A stretch of 64,000 nucleotides of DNA, from contig NZ_JASISW010000021.1 in the NCBI RefSeq assembly GCF_030063335.1, positions 1 to 64,000 of the forward strand. The letters are read 5' to 3'. Of the stretch, positions 19,718 to 30,491 are shown piece after piece. The stretch is from Rhodococcus sp. G-MC3. GTDB lineage: Bacteria > Actinomycetota > Actinomycetes > Mycobacteriales > Mycobacteriaceae. A program made the translations under genes and the position numbers. A model generated the notes under the pieces. That model did not search any database. It worked only from the letters and a program-made list of their open reading frames with translations, and was not told the origin of the DNA. The stretch's first letter is position 1. Each line of letters starts with the position of its first letter.

Positions 19718-21901
19718 CTAGTCGCCCATTGCGCCTGGTGCAGTCTTCGAGACCTCCATCAAGAACTCGAGGTTGCTCTTGCTCTTCTTCAGTCGGTCGA
19801 CCAGCAGATCGATCGCCTGATGAGAGTCGAGACCGGACAACACGCGGCGCAGTTTGTGGACCACCGCAGCCTCATCCGGTGCAAGCAGCAGCTCGTCGTG
19901 GCGGGTACTCGACGGGTTGATGTCGACCGCCGGGAACACCCGACGCTCGGCGATCTTGCGATCGAGCTTGAGCTCGGCATTGCCGGTGCCCTTGAACTCC
20001 TCGAAGATGACCGTGTCACCGGTTGAACCGGTTTCGACCATCGCCGTGGCGATGATGGTGAGCGAACCACCGTTCTCGATGTTGCGAGCAGCACCGAGGA
20101 AACGCTTCGGCGGGTACAACGCCGTGGAATCGACACCACCGGACAGAATTCGGCCCGACGCCGGGGACGAGTTGTTGTACGCACGTCCGAGGCGGGTGAT
20201 CGAGTCGAGGAGTACCACGACATCCTGGCCTGCTTCGACCAGTCGCTTTGCTCGCTCGATCGCGAGCTCGGCCACTGCAGTGTGGTCGCCAGGCGGGCGG
20301 TCGAACGTCGACGCGATGACCTCGCCCTTCACCGAGCGCTGCATGTCGGTGACTTCCTCGGGACGCTCGTCGACCAGAACGACCATGAGGTAGCACTCGG
20401 GGTTGTTGATCGAGATAGCGTTGGCGATTGCCTGCAGAACGCTGGTCTTACCGGCCTTCGGCGGGCTCACGATCAGCGCACGCTGTCCCTTACCGATCGG
20501 CATCACCAGGTCGATGATGCGAGTGGTGAGGATGTTCGGCGTGGTCTCGAGCCGCAGACGCTGGTTCGGGTACAGCGGCGTCAGCTTGCCGAATTCAGGA
20601 CGCTTACGCGCGGCTTCGACGTCGCCGCCGTTGACGGTATCGAGGCGCACCAGCGGGTTGAACTTCTGACGCTGGTTCGACTGCTCACCTTCACGGGCGA
20701 CTCGAACTGCACCGGTGATCGCGTCACCTCGACGAAGTCCGTTCTTGCGAACAAGGTTCATCGAGACATAAACGTCGTTCGAACCTGCCAGGTAACCGGA
20801 CGTGCGCACGAATGCGTAGTTGTCCAGTACGTCGAGAATGCCTGCCACCGGCTGAAGGACGTCGTCCTCGCGGATCTCGGGCTCGCGCTCGGTGGTGCCT
20901 CCGCCGCCTACTTCGCCCCGGTCGCGTCCACGACGACGCTCACGGAACCGACGACCCCGACGTCCACGGCCATCGCCGTCGTCATCCTGGTTGTCGCGGC
21001 CATCGCGGTTGTCGCGGGGGCCATTGCCGTTGCGGTCATCGGAACGGTTGTCGTTCTGATTCTGATTGCGGTTGCGATTGCGGTTGCCCTCGCCGCGATC
21101 GCTGTCGCCGCGGTTGCTGTCACCACGGTTGCTGTCACCACGATTGCTGTCGTTGCGGGTGTTCTCGCCCCGGTTACCCTCGCCCCGGTTGCTGTCACCA
21201 CGGTTGCTTTCGCCCCGGTTGCCGCGGTTGCTGTTGTCGCGGTTGGACCGACCACCGTCGGCGCGATTGCCGTCGGTATCGGGATTCTCGCCGCGAGTGC
21301 CCGTGTTGCCGTCGTTGCCTTCGGCCGCACCTCGGTTCTCGCGGTCACCGCGGCTACGACGTGGCCGTTCTGCTGCTCCGGCCTCTGCAGTCGTGTCCTG
21401 CGCGGGCGCAGGGTTGCCGGAGGCCTCGGCGGGAGCTGCGTCGGCGGGAGCTGCATCGGCCTTTGGCTGCTCGCCGGTTTCGTCGAGAGGCAGCTGGTCC
21501 GGTGCACCGGCTTTGCGACCCGCCGTGCGGCGGCCACGCGTGCGGCGCGGTGCATCCGAAGCGTCGTCTGCGTTCCGCTCCGGTGCAGAAGACTCCGGTA
21601 CAGAAGACTCCGGGGCAACTGGCGCGACAGCCTCGGTCGGTGCATCAGCTGGCGCAACTTGGTTACGTGCCTTGTCGGCGGCACCACGGCGTGATGTCAC
21701 CTTCGGTGTTTCCGAGGCTGTTGCCCCGGTAGCGCCCTGACGTGCAGAGATGGCGGCGATCAAGTCGCCTTTGCGCATGCCGGAAATGCTTTTGATGCCG
21801 AGTTCGCCCGCGAGACTACGCAGCTCGGTGAGCACCATTCCGGACAGGCCAGCTCCACGACGAGTCTTCTCGGGCGCAGAGATCAGTTCCGTATCGGTCA
21901 C
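19718..21901 (-). CDS. rho: transcription termination factor Rho
   Basis: A 727-aa Rho, a hexameric RNA-dependent ATPase that ends transcription. The N-terminal helix domain (GMVLTELRSLAGELGIKSISGMRKGDLIAAI) is followed by a long disordered insert (about residues 55-345) rich in Arg, Asn, Gly and Asp. The insert has tandem NRGDS/NRGE repeats, then the RNA-binding cold-shock-like domain from about residue 350 (GILDVLDNYAFVRTSGYL). The ATPase core has P-loop SPPKAGKTSVLQ, the VDERPEEVTDM region and LDSITRLGRAYN. Actinobacterial Rho proteins carry such inserts, which widen RNA binding; this one is large. The start is the GTG after an AAGGA-like site. Confidence 0.97.
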   Translation of the reverse strand: MTDTELISAPEKTRRGAGLSGMVLTELRSLAGELGIKSISGMRKGDLIAAISARQGATGATASETPKVTSRRGAADKARNQVAPADAPTEAVAPVAPESSVPESSAPERNADDASDAPRRTRGRRTAGRKAGAPDQLPLDETGEQPKADAAPADAAPAEASGNPAPAQDTTAEAGAAERPRRSRGDRENRGAAEGNDGNTGTRGENPDTDGNRADGGRSNRDNSNRGNRGESNRGDSNRGEGNRGENTRNDSNRGDSNRGDSNRGDSDRGEGNRNRNRNQNQNDNRSDDRNGNGPRDNRDGRDNQDDDGDGRGRRGRRFRERRRGRDRGEVGGGGTTEREPEIREDDVLQPVAGILDVLDNYAFVRTSGYLAGSNDVYVSMNLVRKNGLRRGDAITGAVRVAREGEQSNQRQKFNPLVRLDTVNGGDVEAARKRPEFGKLTPLYPNQRLRLETTPNILTTRIIDLVMPIGKGQRALIVSPPKAGKTSVLQAIANAISINNPECYLMVVLVDERPEEVTDMQRSVKGEVIASTFDRPPGDHTAVAELAIERAKRLVEAGQDVVVLLDSITRLGRAYNNSSPASGRILSGGVDSTALYPPKRFLGAARNIENGGSLTIIATAMVETGSTGDTVIFEEFKGTGNAELKLDRKIAERRVFPAVDINPSSTRHDELLLAPDEAAVVHKLRRVLSGLDSHQAIDLLVDRLKKSKSNLEFLMEVSKTAPGAMGD

Positions 21902-22218
21902 GGAGGTCCTTTCCTTCCCTCGCTCGCAGTCTGCGCAGCCAAGGGTTCGTTCCGTAGCTCGAACTCATATCGAACACGGATATTGCCGTCATCGATCGCG
22001 ACACCTCGGACACACGATCGAACCCATTGCCGCAGGTGTACTGCGGAGGGATCGAGGCCAGAACATCACTCACTCGGGCGTGAAGCCCCCCGAAAACGTT
22101 TACGTGAAAGCCCTGGCGAAAACGGCGTCTGAAGCGCACGATATACGGACTTCCCCCAGAATAGCGTCGATCTGCCTCATCGGCAAGAACCGGTTACCGG
22201 TGAGTCACGCCGGGTCTC
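21902..22218 (-). other. 317-bp rho leader region
   Basis: The gap between thrB and rho, on the minus strand. From the predicted promoter at 22158-22186 it would give a rho 5'-UTR of about 250 nt. Long rho leaders are used for autoregulation in other bacteria. A GTG-initiated ORF (22139 down into rho, out of frame) lies inside it but has no clear ribosome site. An imperfect palindrome, ACCGGTTACCGGT, lies near 22190-22202 just past thrB. Confidence 0.5.
22158..22186 (-). promoter_or_regulatory. rho promoter (predicted)
   Basis: On the minus strand TTGCCG (22181-22186) and TATTCT (22158-22163) are spaced by exactly 17 bp, directly after the end of thrB. Confidence 0.55.
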
Positions 22219-24232
<2,014 letters not shown>

Positions 24233-24236
<4 letters not shown>

Positions 24237-25531
24237 TCGGTGCCTTCCAATCTGAGAACACTTGCGACGGACGTGACGACGTCCAACTTTTCCAGCGCAG
24301 TAACCGTCTCGGAGAGAGCGGAATCGGCAGCGAGGTGGGTGACGACGACCAATCGGGCGCCTTCGTCTGCGCCCTGTTGCCTGACGGTCGAGATGCTGAC
24401 TCCGCGCTTGGAGAATTCCTCGGCAACAGAGGCAAGAACCCCTGCCTTGTCCGCGACCTGCATGCTCACGTAGTAGCGCGTGAGGATGTCGCCCATGGGA
24501 GCGATCTTCAATTTTGCGTACTTTGATTCCAGCGGACCACGACCGCCGTAGAACTTGTTGCGGGCGGCCATCACGAGGTCACCAAGAACTGCGGAAGCCG
24601 TCGGCGCTCCGCCTGCTCCCTGCCCGTAGAACATGAGTCGGCCCGCGGCTTCGGCCTCGACGACAACAGCATTGAACGCACCGTTGACCGTCGCGAGCGG
24701 ATGATCACGTGGAACGAGAGCTGGGTACACGCGGGCCGAGATGCGATCCTTGCCCTTATCCGTGGTGATGCGCTCGCAGATCGCCAGCAACTTGACTGTG
24801 CAGTCTAGCGAACGCGCCATCTCCAGATCCGCAGAGGTGATGTTGCTGATACCTTCTCGGTACACATCGCCCGCGGTGACGCGCGTGTGAAACGCGATCG
24901 ACGCCAGAATCGCGGCCTTGGACGCCGCGTCGTAACCCTCGACGTCGGCGGTGGGGTCGGCTTCGGCATAACCGAGCCGCCCTGCCTCGGCGAGGGTCTC
25001 GGAGTAATCAGCACCTGTCTCGTCCATTGCGGACAGGATGAAGTTGGTGGTGCCGTTGACGATGCCGGCGACCTTCGTGACGCGGTCGCCTGCGAGGGAT
25101 TGCATGAGTGGCCGCACCACGGGGATCGCACCTGCGACGGCAGCCTCGAAATACAGATCCGCACGTGACTTCTCGGCCGCGTCGGCGAGCTCGCCGGTGT
25201 ACTCCGCGAGAAGCGCCTTGTTGGCCGTCACGACGGACTTGCCCTTCTCCAGTGCGGAGAGGATCAGCTTGCGAGGCACGTCGATTCCGCCGAGCACCTC
25301 GACGACGATATCGACGTCCTCGCGGTTGACCAGCGCGTCGGGATCGGACGTCAGCAGCGCCGCGTCGACTCCGCGGTCGCCGTCGACGCGGCGAACGGCA
25401 ATTCCGCGAATCTCCAGCGGTGCACCGACTCTGGCCGCCAAATCCTCGGCATTCTGCGTCAGGATACGAACAACTTCGCTCCCGACGTTGCCGAGTCCTA
25501 GAACGGCGATTCCTATCGGCTTCGTCGTCAT
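24233..25531 (-). CDS. hom: homoserine dehydrogenase
   Basis: A 432-aa monofunctional enzyme that reduces aspartate semialdehyde to homoserine. It shows the NAD(P)-binding GLGNVGSEV, the [16 protein letters not shown] strand, the [12 protein letters not shown] signature and a C-terminal ACT domain (about residues 350-430, [21 protein letters not shown]) for feedback by threonine. A strong GGAGG lies about 7 nt before the ATG at 25531, which overlaps the lysA stop by 4 nt. An upstream in-frame extension to 25720 is rejected because it overlaps lysA. Confidence 0.97.
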
Positions 25532-26949
25532 GGGTGCACCTCCAAGCTGAGCAAATCTTCGAGTGTCTCTCGACGCAGAACGAGTCGAGACTTTCCGTCC
25601 TTTACCGCCACGACGGCGGGCCGCGTCAGCAGGTTGTACCGACTCGACATCGAGTAGCAGTAGGCACCGGTTGCCGCGACGGCGAGCAGGTCGCCTGGAC
25701 CGACGTCGGCAGGCATCCATGTGTTCTTGATTACCACATCACCGCTCTCGCAGTGCTTTCCGACGACGCGGGCCAGTACCGCATCGGACTCGCTGTCACG
25801 GGAGACGAGCCGGCAGTCGTACTCGGCCTGATAGAGCGAGGTACGAATGTTGTCGCTCATCCCACCGTCGACGCTGATATACCGTCGCCGCGTCTGCGCG
25901 TCGACCGTGACGTCCTTGATGGTGCCCACCTCGTAGAGGGTCACCGTTCCCGGACCGACGATTGCACGCCCTGGCTCGACATCGACGTGGGGTACAGGCA
26001 GACCGACCTGAGCGGACTCGGTGGCCACGATCGACCGCAGCTTCGCCGCGAGCTGATCGATCGGAGGCGGATCATCACTCGGTACGTACGAAATGCCCAT
26101 GCCTCCACCGAGATCGATGGTGGCGATTTGCGATGTCTTGTCGACCCCGAAGTCGGACACCACCTCGCGTAGAAGTCCGATCAATTTGTGGGCGGCCAGC
26201 TCGAAGCCGTCGACCTCGAAGATTTGCGACCCGATGTGGCTGTGCAGACCGACGAGACGCAGGTGATCGGTCTGGAACACACGTTTGATGGCATCGAGGG
26301 CAGCACCGTCGGCCAGGGAGAATCCGAACTTCTGATCCTCGTGCGCAGTAGCGATGAACTCGTGCGTGTGCGCTTCGACCCCGACGGTGACGCGCACCAG
26401 AACATCCTGTACCACACCGAGATCGGCGGCTACGACATCCAGACGGTCGATTTCGATCATCGAGTCGAGAACAACATGCTCGACACCGGCGCGCACTCCC
26501 GCGGTCAGCTCGTCGACGGATTTGTTGTTGCCGTGCATGGCAATTCGACCTGCGGGGAACCCGGCGGCGAGGGCGATTCCGAGTTCGCCTCCCGAGCACA
26601 CGTCGAGAGAGAGTCCCTCGTCCGCAACCCAGCGCGCAATCTCCCCACACAGGAATGCCTTCGATGCATAGTGCACACGCGCCGGATCTCCGAACGCGGC
26701 AGCCATCTCGCGTGCTCTGCTGCGGAAGTCGTCCTCGTCGATCACGAACAGGGGCGTGCCGTACTCGGCTGCAAGTTCGGTGACCGAAACACCGGCCAAC
26801 GTCACGACTCCGTCGTCTCCGCGTGCAGCGTTGCGGGGGTAGACGTGTGCGGGCAGAGCCGTCATCTCCGACGCGGTCTTCGGACGTTCCGACAATGCCT
26901 CGGCGGCCCGAGTGTCGGCGTGTTTCGGGCCTGCCGGATGCGCACTCAC
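25528..26949 (-). CDS. lysA: diaminopimelate decarboxylase
   Basis: A 473-aa fold-type III PLP enzyme catalysing the last step of lysine synthesis. PLP lysine Lys97 is in [12 protein letters not shown]; the [21 protein letters not shown] and [10 protein letters not shown] motifs and the Cys of [10 protein letters not shown] at the dimer active site are present. The GTG at 26949 overlaps the argS stop by 4 nt; another start further in ([15 protein letters not shown]) would give a length nearer to the M. tuberculosis protein. Fusion of argS-lysA-hom-thrC-thrB into one transcript matches mycobacteria. Confidence 0.96.
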   Translation of the reverse strand: MSAHPAGPKHADTRAAEALSERPKTASEMTALPAHVYPRNAARGDDGVVTLAGVSVTELAAEYGTPLFVIDEDDFRSRAREMAAAFGDPARVHYASKAFLCGEIARWVADEGLSLDVCSGGELGIALAAGFPAGRIAMHGNNKSVDELTAGVRAGVEHVVLDSMIEIDRLDVVAADLGVVQDVLVRVTVGVEAHTHEFIATAHEDQKFGFSLADGAALDAIKRVFQTDHLRLVGLHSHIGSQIFEVDGFELAAHKLIGLLREVVSDFGVDKTSQIATIDLGGGMGISYVPSDDPPPIDQLAAKLRSIVATESAQVGLPVPHVDVEPGRAIVGPGTVTLYEVGTIKDVTVDAQTRRRYISVDGGMSDNIRTSLYQAEYDCRLVSRDSESDAVLARVVGKHCESGDVVIKNTWMPADVGPGDLLAVAATGAYCYSMSSRYNLLTRPAVVAVKDGKSRLVLRRETLEDLLSLEVHP

Positions 26950-28598
26950 ATCCGCTCCGGCGCACTGACACCGAGCAGGGCGAGGCCGTTGGCCAGCACC
27001 TGCCTGGTTGCATTGCCCAACGACAATCGGGCGGTGTTCACAGGTCCCGGCTCCTCGTCTCCCTGCGGCAGGACGCGACACGCACCGTAGAACCGGTGAT
27101 AGGCGCCAGCCAACTCTTCCAAATACCGTGCAATTCGGTGCGGTTCCCGCAAGTTGGACGCACTGGCGACCACCCTCGGATAGTCGCCGATCGTCCTGAT
27201 CAACTCACCTTCCTGGTCTGCAGTGAGAAGACTCAGGTCCGGATCCTGCGCGCCGACACCAAGTTCGGCGGCATTGCGTGCCAGTGACGCCAGCCGCGCG
27301 TGAGCGTACTGGACGTAGTAAACAGGGTTCTCGTTACTGGCGCTCGCCCATAGTGCGAGATCGATATCGATGCTCGAGTCGACCGAAGACCGGACGAGCA
27401 CGTACCGGGCCGCATCGACACCGATCGCATCGACGAGATCATCCAGGGTGATGACCGTGCCCGCGCGCTTGCTCATCTTCACTGCTACGCCGTCGCGGAC
27501 GAGGTTGACCATCTGACCGATCAGTACCTCGACGGTGTTCGGGTCGTCGCCGAACGCAGCAGCCGCAGCCTTGAGCCGACCGATGTAACCGTGGTGGTCG
27601 GCACCGAGCATGTAGATGCACAGATCGAATCCACGCTGCCGCTTGTTTTGGAAGTACGCGATGTCGCCTGCGATGTAGGCGGCGTTGCCGTCACTCTTGA
27701 TGACGACGCGGTCCTTGTCGTCACCGAACTCGGTGCTGCGGAGCCACCACGCGCCGTCCTCTTCGTAGAGGCTTCCCGAGTTCTTCAAGTACTCGACGCC
27801 CTTGTCGACGGCACCGGACTCGAACAAGGAATTTTCGTGGAAGTAGACGTCGAAGTCGACGCCGAACTCGTGCAGGTTCTTCTTGATCTGGTCGAACATG
27901 AGCTCGACGCCGATGGAACGGAACGTTTCGGCCTGCGCAGCGTCGGCCATGCCCAGCACCTCGGGGCTCTTGGCCAGCACCGAGTTCGCGATTTCCGAGA
28001 TATATGCGCCTGCGTATCCGTTTTCCGGAGCGGGTTCACCTTTGGCTGCGGCGATCAACGAGTTGGTGAACCTGTCGATCTGCGCGCCGTGATCATTGAA
28101 GTAGTACTCGCGCACCACCTCGGCGCCCTGAGCAGTGAGGATCCGACCCAATGCGTCGCCGACCGCTGCCCACCGCGTACCACCCAGGTGGATCGGTCCG
28201 GTCGGATTGGCGGAGACGAACTCGAGGTTGATCTTCGTCCCTGCGAGAGTGCGTGCACTGCCGTACGCCGGTCCTGCGGCAAGCACCTGCGCAACGATCG
28301 CACCCTGGGCATCGGCGGCCAAACGAATGTTGAGAAAGCCGGGACCAGCCACTTCAGCGCTGTCGATGGCTGATTCCGCGGCGAGCGCTTCGGCGAGCCA
28401 GCCTGCGAAGTCGCGTGGGTTCGCGCCGACCTTCTTGGCGATCTGCAGAGCAATATTGGTCGCGTAGTCGCCGTGTTCGGGGTTACGTGGGCGTTCGACC
28501 GTCACCTTCTCAGGCAGCACGGACGCGTCGAGGCTACGGTCGGCGAGCACCTGTGCGGCGGTCGTACGCAGTAGTTCGGCAAGGTCGGCGGGAGTCAC
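26946..28598 (-). CDS. argS: arginyl-tRNA synthetase
   Basis: A 550-aa class I synthetase. The HIGH-type motif is the HLGG of [17 protein letters not shown], and the KMSKS-type motif is [10 protein letters not shown]; the N-terminal ArgRS-specific Add1 domain and C-terminal anticodon-binding DALR domain are recognisable. The GTG start has no ribosome site. A -10-like TAGGAT (28607-28612, minus) ends eight bases before it, so the mRNA may be leaderless. Confidence 0.96.
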   Translation of the reverse strand: MTPADLAELLRTTAAQVLADRSLDASVLPEKVTVERPRNPEHGDYATNIALQIAKKVGANPRDFAGWLAEALAAESAIDSAEVAGPGFLNIRLAADAQGAIVAQVLAAGPAYGSARTLAGTKINLEFVSANPTGPIHLGGTRWAAVGDALGRILTAQGAEVVREYYFNDHGAQIDRFTNSLIAAAKGEPAPENGYAGAYISEIANSVLAKSPEVLGMADAAQAETFRSIGVELMFDQIKKNLHEFGVDFDVYFHENSLFESGAVDKGVEYLKNSGSLYEEDGAWWLRSTEFGDDKDRVVIKSDGNAAYIAGDIAYFQNKRQRGFDLCIYMLGADHHGYIGRLKAAAAAFGDDPNTVEVLIGQMVNLVRDGVAVKMSKRAGTVITLDDLVDAIGVDAARYVLVRSSVDSSIDIDLALWASASNENPVYYVQYAHARLASLARNAAELGVGAQDPDLSLLTADQEGELIRTIGDYPRVVASASNLREPHRIARYLEELAGAYHRFYGACRVLPQGDEEPGPVNTARLSLGNATRQVLANGLALLGVSAPERM

Positions 28599-28833
28599 AG
28601 GTGCCTATCCTATGTTTAGGGGCGGAGGGCTGGGTGTTCTGGGGCGGAGCTCGCCGCAGGCGACGTAGCTCGACCCTCTGATTGCTACCCACGGCGACCT
28701 CAAAGCGTGCGCTCAGCTCGAGAACGTAGAGTGGGGACGCTCTGCGATCCCAGGTCGCCCCGGATCGCGGATTTATTCCTGCTTCGTGCGCTCGGGGTGC
28801 GCACAACCGACAACCGAAAGAGCGACGACAGCG

Positions 28834-29766
28834 ATGCCCACGGGTTCCGACAGTGCCGGACAAGGCAAGAACAGCGGCGGTCAAGGAAAAAAGTCGGCTT
28901 CCAAAGCCAACAAGGCCATCAAGGCCGCCAAGAAAAGCAGCGGTGTTCCCGCGAGCAAAGCAGGACTGTCGAAGGGAAGGCAGATTCCCTGGCTGACCAT
29001 AGGCGCGATTGTGGTCGTAGTGGGTCTCATAGCGATTCTCGCGGTCAACCTGTTTCCGAAGTATCAGGACCGCGCCGAGGCGCAGAAGTGGGAACCGAGC
29101 GAGGGCAATCAGGATCCGTCGACGTCGATCTCCGACATCGCGGTCCAGACGTACCCGGCGGCACTGCACGTGGCGCCCACGCAGCGGGTCGCGTACGACC
29201 AGTCGCCTCCGTTCGGTGGACCGCACGACGCTGTGTGGGCCACCTGCACCGGCGTCGTCTATCCGGAGGCCATTCGCACCGAGAACGCCGTCCACTCGCT
29301 CGAGCACGGCGCGGTGTGGATCGCGTACAACCCAGACATGCTCTCCGCGGATCAGATCCAGACACTCGCCGACAAAGTCGACGGCGAGACCTACATGTTG
29401 ATGTCTCCTTACCCGGGGTTGGACAAGGCCGTGTCGCTGCAGTCGTGGGGCCACCAGCTCAAGGTCGACAGTGTCGACGACGAGCGAGTCGACAATTTCA
29501 TCAACGCCCTGCGCCTCAACCGGTACCAGTACCCCGAGGTCGGCGCGAGTTGCTCGACGGTTCCCGGATCCTTCGATCCCGACAACCCGCCGCCGTTCGA
29601 CCCCTCGGCGCCCGGCGCGGACGCAGTTCCGATGGACGGTGCCGGTCTGACTCCCGACGCCAGCGAGAGCGGTGCCACCGGAGGCCTGCCTTCGGACCTG
29701 CAGCTCCCCAGTGACCTTCAGGTTCCAAATGCTGGTGTGCCTGCCGAGCCGGCACCTGCGCCCTGA
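28834..29766 (+). CDS. DUF3105 domain-containing membrane-anchored protein
   Basis: A 310-aa protein: a Lys/Gly/Ser-rich cytoplasmic tail (1-50), one membrane helix (51-73) and an extracellular DUF3105 domain with the conserved HSLEHGAVWIAYNP motif (about residue 150). A Pro/Gly/Ser-rich tail follows. The function of DUF3105 is unknown. It is followed, with stop and start sharing one base (TGATG), by a DUF305 protein of the same topology, so the two are co-translated and probably work together at the outer face of the membrane. The ATG at 28834 is preferred to one 16 codons upstream. Confidence 0.85.
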   Translation: MPTGSDSAGQGKNSGGQGKKSASKANKAIKAAKKSSGVPASKAGLSKGRQIPWLTIGAIVVVVGLIAILAVNLFPKYQDRAEAQKWEPSEGNQDPSTSISDIAVQTYPAALHVAPTQRVAYDQSPPFGGPHDAVWATCTGVVYPEAIRTENAVHSLEHGAVWIAYNPDMLSADQIQTLADKVDGETYMLMSPYPGLDKAVSLQSWGHQLKVDSVDDERVDNFINALRLNRYQYPEVGASCSTVPGSFDPDNPPPFDPSAPGADAVPMDGAGLTPDASESGATGGLPSDLQLPSDLQVPNAGVPAEPAPAP

Positions 29767-30461
29767 TGTCGGTTTCCACACGTCCGAACGGCGTCAGTAG
29801 GGCACAGAAGACAGCCCTGCTGGCGCTGGGCGTCATCGCTGCAGTAGCCATTGGATTCGCCCTGGGTTTCCTCGCCCGCACCAACTTTCTCGGTGGGGAC
29901 GACTCGGTTCCAGCGGCAGATTCGGTGGACGTCGGATTCGCACAGGACATGTCGGTCCATCACAATCAAGCCATCGACATGTCGGCGATTGCGTTGACCA
30001 ATGCCAGCGATCAACGCGTGCGCACCCTCGCGTTCGACATGCTCACCTCACAGCAGAACCAGGTCGGCCAGATGCAGGGGTGGCTGGCCGTCTGGGACCG
30101 CTCACCTGTGGGAACCGACGGATACATGGGGTGGATGGCAGGCGACGAGCACGGACACTCGATGTCGTCCATGTCCACGGAAGGCACGGGACCCGTCACT
30201 GCGATGCCGGGAATGGCGACCGCGGACGACCTTGCCGCGCTACGCAAGGCAACCGGCTCCGACGTCGACGTGAAGTTCCTGCAGCTGATGCTCCGGCATC
30301 ACGAGGGCGGGCTGTCGATGATGGAGTACGCCGCGGATCACGCCGAAACCCCCGCGCTGGTACGACTCGCGCAGTCGATGATCTCCACCCAGCAAAGCGA
30401 AGCGACGCTGATGGAGCAGTACCTCACCGAAAAGGGCGCAGCACCGCTCCCTGCGAATTGA
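29766..30461 (+). CDS. DUF305 domain-containing protein
   Basis: A 231-aa protein with an N-terminal membrane anchor (about residues 17-38) and an exported DUF305 (ferritin-like four-helix) domain. The paired His motifs HHNQAIDM (65-72) and HHEGGLSMMEYA (about 178-189), plus Met/His-rich stretches such as HGHSMSSMS, suggest metal binding. Some DUF305 proteins elsewhere bind copper. A role in copper or other metal handling with its DUF3105 partner is inferred, not shown. Confidence 0.88.
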   Translation: MSVSTRPNGVSRAQKTALLALGVIAAVAIGFALGFLARTNFLGGDDSVPAADSVDVGFAQDMSVHHNQAIDMSAIALTNASDQRVRTLAFDMLTSQQNQVGQMQGWLAVWDRSPVGTDGYMGWMAGDEHGHSMSSMSTEGTGPVTAMPGMATADDLAALRKATGSDVDVKFLQLMLRHHEGGLSMMEYAADHAETPALVRLAQSMISTQQSEATLMEQYLTEKGAAPLPAN

Positions 30462-30491
30462 GCTCCGCTCCTGCAGACTGAGCACTGTCCG

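Noticed and set aside
21090-21240. Short regularly repeated units resembling a CRISPR array
   Set aside because: The units are in-frame codon repeats inside rho, vary in length and have no spacers.
20282-21694. 470-codon plus-strand ORF with long Val/Ala-rich repeats
   Set aside because: It is the antisense reading of the Rho low-complexity insert; the repeats mirror the NRGDS coding repeats.
21816-22139. 107-codon ORF in the rho leader
   Set aside because: Starts at GTG without a ribosome site, overlaps the rho start out of frame, and has no family likeness; kept only as a remark under the leader.
28534-29781. 415-codon minus-strand ORF over the DUF3105 gene
   Set aside because: Shadow of a recognised gene on the opposite strand.
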